DNA from: JAWWPG01 sp038327385
GTDB taxonomy: Bacteria > Actinomycetota > Actinomycetes > Propionibacteriales > Nocardioidaceae
Direction: 5' to 3'
Length of the DNA: 9,007 nucleotides
Assembly (NCBI GenBank): GCA_038327385.1
Contig: JBBQKY010000102.1
Span: 1-9,007, forward strand
Shown here: positions 6,121 through 9,007 of the stretch, piece by piece
Position numbering within the stretch: the stretch's first letter is position 1
Layout of the letters: each line of letters opens with the position of its first letter
Made by a program: the position numbers and the translations under genes
The notes under the pieces: model-generated
The model's input: only the letters and a program-made list of their open reading frames with translations
Told to the model about the DNA's origin: nothing
Databases searched by the model: none

Positions 6121-6981
6121 CTACGGCAGGGTGAGCACCTCGGCGCCCGTGGCGGTGACCACAAGCGTGTGCTCGAACTGGGCACTTCGGCCTCGGTCCC
6201 GGGTCACGACCGTCCAGCGGTCGTCCCAGAGCTCCCACTCCTTGGTGCCGAGAGTCAGCATCGGCTCGATGGTGAACGTCATGTTCTGCTCGATGACCGT
6301 GTCGAAGTGGGGCTCGTCGTAGTGCGGGATCACCAGCCCGGAGTGGAACGTCGTGCTGATGCCGTGTCCGGTGAAGTCGGTGACCACGCCATAGCCGAAC
6401 CGCTTGGCATACGACTCGATGACCCGGCCGATCACGTTGACCTGGCGCCCCGGCCGGACCGCCTTGATCGCGCGTCGTAGCGACTCCTCGGTGCGCTCCA
6501 CGAGGAGACGGCTCTCCTGCTCGACCTCGCCGACCAGGAAGGTCGCGTTGGTGTCGCCGTGCACGCCGTCGATGTAGGCGGTGATGTCGATGTTGCAGAT
6601 GTCGCCGTCCTCGAGGCGACGTGAGTCCGGGATGCCGTGACAGATGCACTCGTTGACCGACGTACAGAGCGACTTCGGGAATCCCTTGTATCCCAGCGTG
6701 GACGGATAGGCGCCGTGGTCACACAGGAACTCGTGGCCGACCCGATCCACCTCGTCGGTGGTCACCCCGAGGCCGATTGCCTTGCCGGCCTCCTGGAGGG
6801 CCTGGGCAGCGATCCGGCAGGCCACCCGCATCTTCTCGATCGTCTCCGGCGTCTGGACGTCGCCGCCGGTGTGCGGGCGCGGCGCCGGCCTGTCGACGTA
6901 CTCCGGCCGCTCGATCGACGCGGGGACGGAACGACGCGGGGAGATGACGCCGGCGGTCAGGGTGTCGGTTCTCTCGGGCAC
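6121..6981 (-). CDS. map: Type I methionine aminopeptidase (actinobacterial class 1c)
   Basis: This cytoplasmic enzyme removes the initiator methionine from nascent proteins. The GTG at 6981 gives 286 residues, and the protein aligns along its length with my recollection of Mycobacterium tuberculosis MetAP1c. It has the same Pro-rich N-terminal extension ('SIERPEYVDRPAPRP', residues 22-36), which in that class is thought to contact the ribosome. The five metal ligands are present: D132 (NIDITAY), D143 (HGDTNATF), H206 (FTGHGI), E239 (TIEPM) and E270 (QFEHT). H115 of 'ICHGIPDS' is the conserved active-site His. No internal start fits better, and the longer upstream open frame has no support. 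A TACACT box six bases before the GTG suggests a leaderless transcript. The gene is divergent from the 57-residue protein gene, 117 bases away. Confidence 0.97.
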   Translation of the reverse strand: MPERTDTLTAGVISPRRSVPASIERPEYVDRPAPRPHTGGDVQTPETIEKMRVACRIAAQALQEAGKAIGLGVTTDEVDRVGHEFLCDHGAYPSTLGYKGFPKSLCTSVNECICHGIPDSRRLEDGDICNIDITAYIDGVHGDTNATFLVGEVEQESRLLVERTEESLRRAIKAVRPGRQVNVIGRVIESYAKRFGYGVVTDFTGHGISTTFHSGLVIPHYDEPHFDTVIEQNMTFTIEPMLTLGTKEWELWDDRWTVVTRDRGRSAQFEHTLVVTATGAEVLTLP

Positions 6982-6987
6982 ACGTCG

Positions 6988-6993
6988 AGTGTA
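6988..6993 (-). promoter_or_regulatory. Candidate -10 element for a leaderless map transcript
   Basis: On the minus strand this reads TACACT, matching the T-A-n-n-n-T pattern of actinobacterial -10 elements. Six bases separate it from the GTG start at 6981, so transcription would begin at or next to the start codon. No ribosome binding site lies directly before the GTG, which fits leaderless translation. No clear -35 is seen. Confidence 0.5.
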
Positions 6994-7098
6994 GTTTCCC
7001 CGGACGGTGCGCCCGATGGGTCGCTGAGGCAAGATCGAGGTGGCCCGGTACGGCGAGTGCTGGCGTGGCGCGGACGCAGACCGAAGGAGCTGAGCGCG

Positions 7099-7272
7099 AT
7101 GGGCAAGTGGTGGTGGTGTCTGGAGCACAAGGCGGTCGAGGGGCCAGACGGGTGCGGGCCGTCGGACCGGCTCGGCCCCTATGACACCCGCGAGGAGGCG
7201 TCGCGCGCGCTCGAGAAGGTGGCCGAGCGCAACGCGGCTTGGGACGACGACCCGAACTGGAACGACGATTAG
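7099..7272 (+). CDS. Conserved small Trp-rich actinobacterial protein, unknown function
   Basis: The gene encodes 57 residues beginning MGKWWWCLEHKAVE and ending DDDPNWNDD. GAAGGAG at 7083-7089, nine bases before the ATG, is one of the best ribosome binding sites in the window. The middle section 'RLGPYDTREEASRALEKVAERN' (residues 24-45) reads as a short loop and one amphipathic helix, like the SPOR-like fold sometimes assigned to such proteins. From memory, small proteins with a WWWCL start and a DRLGPYDTREEA core are common in actinobacteria, but I cannot name a function. C7, H10 and C19 could bind a metal, though there is no full motif. The tail is strongly acidic. It is divergent from the aminopeptidase gene and lies directly upstream of the BtuF-like gene, which may be translationally coupled to it. 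Confidence 0.8.
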   Translation: MGKWWWCLEHKAVEGPDGCGPSDRLGPYDTREEASRALEKVAERNAAWDDDPNWNDD

Positions 7273-7294
7273 GCCTGCCCCGCAGGTACGGCGG

Positions 7295-7984
7295 GTGGTC
7301 AGCCTGGTGCCGTCGCTGACCGAGACCGTCGCCGTCTCGGCGCCTGAGCTGCTGGTCGGGGTTACCGACTGGTGCACACACCCGCCGGAGATCGCCGCTG
7401 CTCGGGTGGGTGGGACCAAGAACCCCCGGGTCGACGAGGTGATTGCGCTGCGACCAGACCTGGTGCTTGTCAACACCGAGGAGAACCGGGCGCAGGACCT
7501 CGCGACGCTGGCTGAGGCCGGAATCCGCTTGTGGGTAACGGACTACGAGACGGTGCCGAGCGCGGTAGCCGGCTTGGGGAATTTGCTCTCGGCGCTCGGG
7601 CTGGCTCGACCGGCGTGGCTCGACGAGGCGGAGTGCGCGTGGCGGGAGCCGTGGCAGGGGGAGCGGTGCCGTGCTGTGGTGCCGATCTGGCGGCGGCCAT
7701 GGATGGCGCTCGGCCGGGATACCTTCGCCGGTGACATGCTGAGCCGGGTCGGCGCCGACAATGTGCTCAGCGCGGACGCTGAGCGCTATCCGAAAATCGA
7801 CCTCGCGGCGCTGGCGCCGCACGACATCGCGGTGCTGCCGGACGAGCCGTATGCCTTCGCCGCCGACGACGGTCCGGAGGCATTCGACGTGCCGGTCAAA
7901 CTGGTGTCGGGGCGGCACCTCACGTGGTACGGCCCGTCACTGGCCGAGGCGAGGGAGGTGCTGACGCGGCAGATCTGGGGATGA
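7295..7984 (+). CDS. Helical-backbone metal receptor / BtuF-like cobalamin-binding protein, no signal peptide
   Basis: The protein shows the marks of the BtuF/FepB-type fold: SLVPSLTE near the N-terminus, 'GVTDWCTHP', then 'GGTKNPRVDEVIALRPDLVLVNTEENR', which holds the first lobe and the start of the long linking helix. In the second lobe, 'GRDTFAGDMLSRVGADNVL' is the usual motif. True BtuF binds vitamin B12 in the periplasm for an ABC importer, but here there is no signal peptide or lipobox and no permease or ATPase nearby. The protein is therefore likely cytoplasmic and its ligand is uncertain. With the GTG at 7295 it has 229 residues, somewhat short for the family. The frame is open upstream, and a rare ATT start at 7268, overlapping the previous stop, would add nine residues (RPAPQVRR before the conserved strand). 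The start is the weak part; the family call is good. Confidence 0.82.
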   Translation: MVSLVPSLTETVAVSAPELLVGVTDWCTHPPEIAAARVGGTKNPRVDEVIALRPDLVLVNTEENRAQDLATLAEAGIRLWVTDYETVPSAVAGLGNLLSALGLARPAWLDEAECAWREPWQGERCRAVVPIWRRPWMALGRDTFAGDMLSRVGADNVLSADAERYPKIDLAALAPHDIAVLPDEPYAFAADDGPEAFDVPVKLVSGRHLTWYGPSLAEAREVLTRQIWG

Positions 7985-7986
7985 GC

Positions 7987-8002
7987 CCGCCCGTTCCGGC
8001 GG
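7987..8002. terminator. Hairpin between convergent BtuF-like and panB genes
   Basis: CCGCC (7987-7991) and GGCGG (7998-8002) form a five-base stem around CGTTCC, in the 18-base space between the two converging stop codons. There is no T-tract on either strand. Position suggests a shared weak terminator. Confidence 0.35.
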
Positions 8003-8869
8003 CTAGAACGTGTGCTGCTCGGCGGGGAAGGTGCCGGCGGCAACATCGGCGGCGTAGTCCTGGGCCGCCTTGAGCAGGACGCCGTGCAGGTCGGCGTACT
8101 GCTTGACGAAGGTCGCCATCTTGCCGGTGCGCAGGCCCGCCATGTCCTGCCACACGAGAACCTGCGCATCACAGTCGGGGCCGGCGCCGATTCCGATCGT
8201 GGGGATCGTCAGGCGCTTGGTGACCTCTGCGGCGACCTCACCCGGCACCATCTCCATGACGACGGCGAACGCGCCGGCTTCCTCGAGGGCCAGCGCGTCG
8301 GCCACCAACCGCGCGGCCTGGTCGCTGGCGCGGCCTTGCACGCGGTAGCCGCCGAGAGCGTGCTCGGACTGCGGAGTGAAGCCGATGTGCGCCATCACCG
8401 GCACTCCTGAGGTGGTCAGCAGCTCGATATGGGGCGCGACCACCGCTCCGCCTTCGAGCTTCACGGCGTGTGCGCCGGACTCCTTCATGAACCGGACCGC
8501 GGTGTGGAAGGCCTGCTCCGGCGACGCCTGGTACGAGCCGAACGGAAGGTCGGCGACGACCAGGGCTCTGGTCACCGACCGGGCGACGGCACGCACCAGC
8601 GGCAACAGCTCCTCGACCGTGACGGGGATCGACGTCTCGTTCGCATAGACGTTGTTGCTCGCGCTGTCCCCGACGAGGAGGACGGGGATCCCGGCCTCGT
8701 CGAAGGTCTGCGCCGCGTACTGCTCGTAGGCAGTGAGCATCGCCCACTTCTCGCCGCGCTGCTTCATCTCGTGCAGGTGGTGGATGCGGACGCGCCTGCT
8801 CGGTGCGGCTCCGGCGGGCTGGGTCGGTCCGGCGTCGTACGGCGCTTTCGGTGCGACTGGCTCACTCAT
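8003..8869 (-). CDS. panB: 3-methyl-2-oxobutanoate hydroxymethyltransferase (PanB)
   Basis: PanB makes ketopantoate from alpha-ketoisovalerate and 5,10-methylene-tetrahydrofolate, the first committed step of pantothenate and coenzyme A synthesis, in the cytoplasm. The 288 residues carry the expected TIM-barrel motifs in order: LTAYE (45-49), LLVGDS (64-69), ADLPFGSY (106-113), AVKLEGG (135-141), MAHIGFTPQ (159-167), MEMVP (205-209) and IGIGAGPDCD (226-234). The magnesium ligands are D68, D107 and E139, and E206 is the expected catalytic base. The usual LTAYD is LTAYE here, a conservative change. About 25 Pro/Ala-rich residues precede the core, as in other actinobacterial PanB proteins. The ATG at 8869 has only a modest GAGG upstream, and the frame stays open for 46 more codons to the window edge without an ATG, GTG or TTG. 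No panC or panD is visible. Confidence 0.96.
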   Translation of the reverse strand: MSEPVAPKAPYDAGPTQPAGAAPSRRVRIHHLHEMKQRGEKWAMLTAYEQYAAQTFDEAGIPVLLVGDSASNNVYANETSIPVTVEELLPLVRAVARSVTRALVVADLPFGSYQASPEQAFHTAVRFMKESGAHAVKLEGGAVVAPHIELLTTSGVPVMAHIGFTPQSEHALGGYRVQGRASDQAARLVADALALEEAGAFAVVMEMVPGEVAAEVTKRLTIPTIGIGAGPDCDAQVLVWQDMAGLRTGKMATFVKQYADLHGVLLKAAQDYAADVAAGTFPAEQHTF

Positions 8870-8895
8870 GGGTGCCGCCTCTGTTGGCTGACCTC

Positions 8896-8929
8896 GAGAC
8901 TCCCCGGGCGAAGTCTCAGGACCAGTCTC
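8896..8929. repeat. AGTCTC repeats upstream of panB, possible operator
   Basis: GAGACT (8896-8901) and AGTCTC (8912-8917) form an exact inverted repeat with a 10-base gap. A third copy, AGTCTC at 8924-8929, lies 12 bases further on as a direct repeat (AGTCTCAGG / AGTCTCCAGG). The cluster starts 26 bases upstream of the panB ATG, where a repressor or activator could act. The repeat is short, so chance cannot be excluded. Confidence 0.3.
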
Positions 8930-9007
8930 CAGGGTGGCACGGCTGGTTGGGCCGGTCGAGCGACCGAGGCTGTCTGGTTCCTCACGTCCGGGCGGCCGGA
9001 TCGTCGT

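Noticed and set aside
6719..7918. Minus-strand frame of 399 codons antisense to the BtuF-like gene and reaching into map
   Set aside because: Arg/Pro/Ser-rich product without motifs, overlapping two well-supported genes. A typical high-GC shadow frame.
8866..9007. Minus-strand frame open from the right edge whose TGA overlaps the panB ATG (ATGA)
   Set aside because: The overlap would suit an upstream operon gene, but the 46 visible residues are Pro/Arg-rich with no motif, and the panB frame itself is also open to the edge. Cannot be decided from this window.
1..9007. CRISPR arrays, insertion sequences, integrases, complete tRNA or rRNA genes
   Set aside because: No regularly spaced repeats, transposase motifs or RNA-gene structures were seen. 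The accessory look of the left half rests on composition and the relic gene only.

Overview
The window looks like chromosomal DNA from a high-GC Gram-positive bacterium (Actinomycetota). The best evidence is an actinobacterial type 1c methionine aminopeptidase, an actinobacterial-style PanB, a short Trp-rich conserved protein, GTG starts and strong G/C third positions. A Nocardioidaceae-like host is my guess from overall resemblance and cannot be settled from the sequence.

The left half (1 to about 4900) looks accessory. It holds: the N-terminal part of a DinB/DUF664 protein running off the left edge (minus strand); about 550 bases without an intact gene, containing a frameshifted relic of a PhoD-type phosphatase; a large Tat-exported PhoD-family metallophosphoesterase with two tandem N-terminal beta-rich repeats (922-3669, plus strand); and a sulfotransferase (3655-4776, minus strand) whose 3' end overlaps the phosphatase gene tail to tail by 15 bases. 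Base composition is lower here: a hand count of one 60-base line in the phosphatase gene gave 35 G/C, against 41 in a line of the aminopeptidase gene.

The right half (about 4900-9007) looks like ordinary core genome. It holds: a 71-residue helical protein of unknown function; a lipoprotein with one calcium-binding-like DxDxDG loop; methionine aminopeptidase; a divergent pair made of a 57-residue conserved small protein and a BtuF-like helical-backbone metal/cobalamin receptor without a signal peptide; and panB (pantothenate synthesis) converging on that receptor gene.

No single pathway links these genes. The plausible working units are (i) the phosphatase and the sulfotransferase, which act respectively outside the membrane on phosphate esters or diesters and inside on sulfate transfer, with no proven link; and (ii) the small protein plus the BtuF-like receptor, which look translationally coupled. 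The most interesting signals are the unusual architecture of the phosphatase, its decayed paralogue just upstream, and several candidate operators and promoters in the intergenic gaps, including an apparently leaderless promoter for the aminopeptidase.
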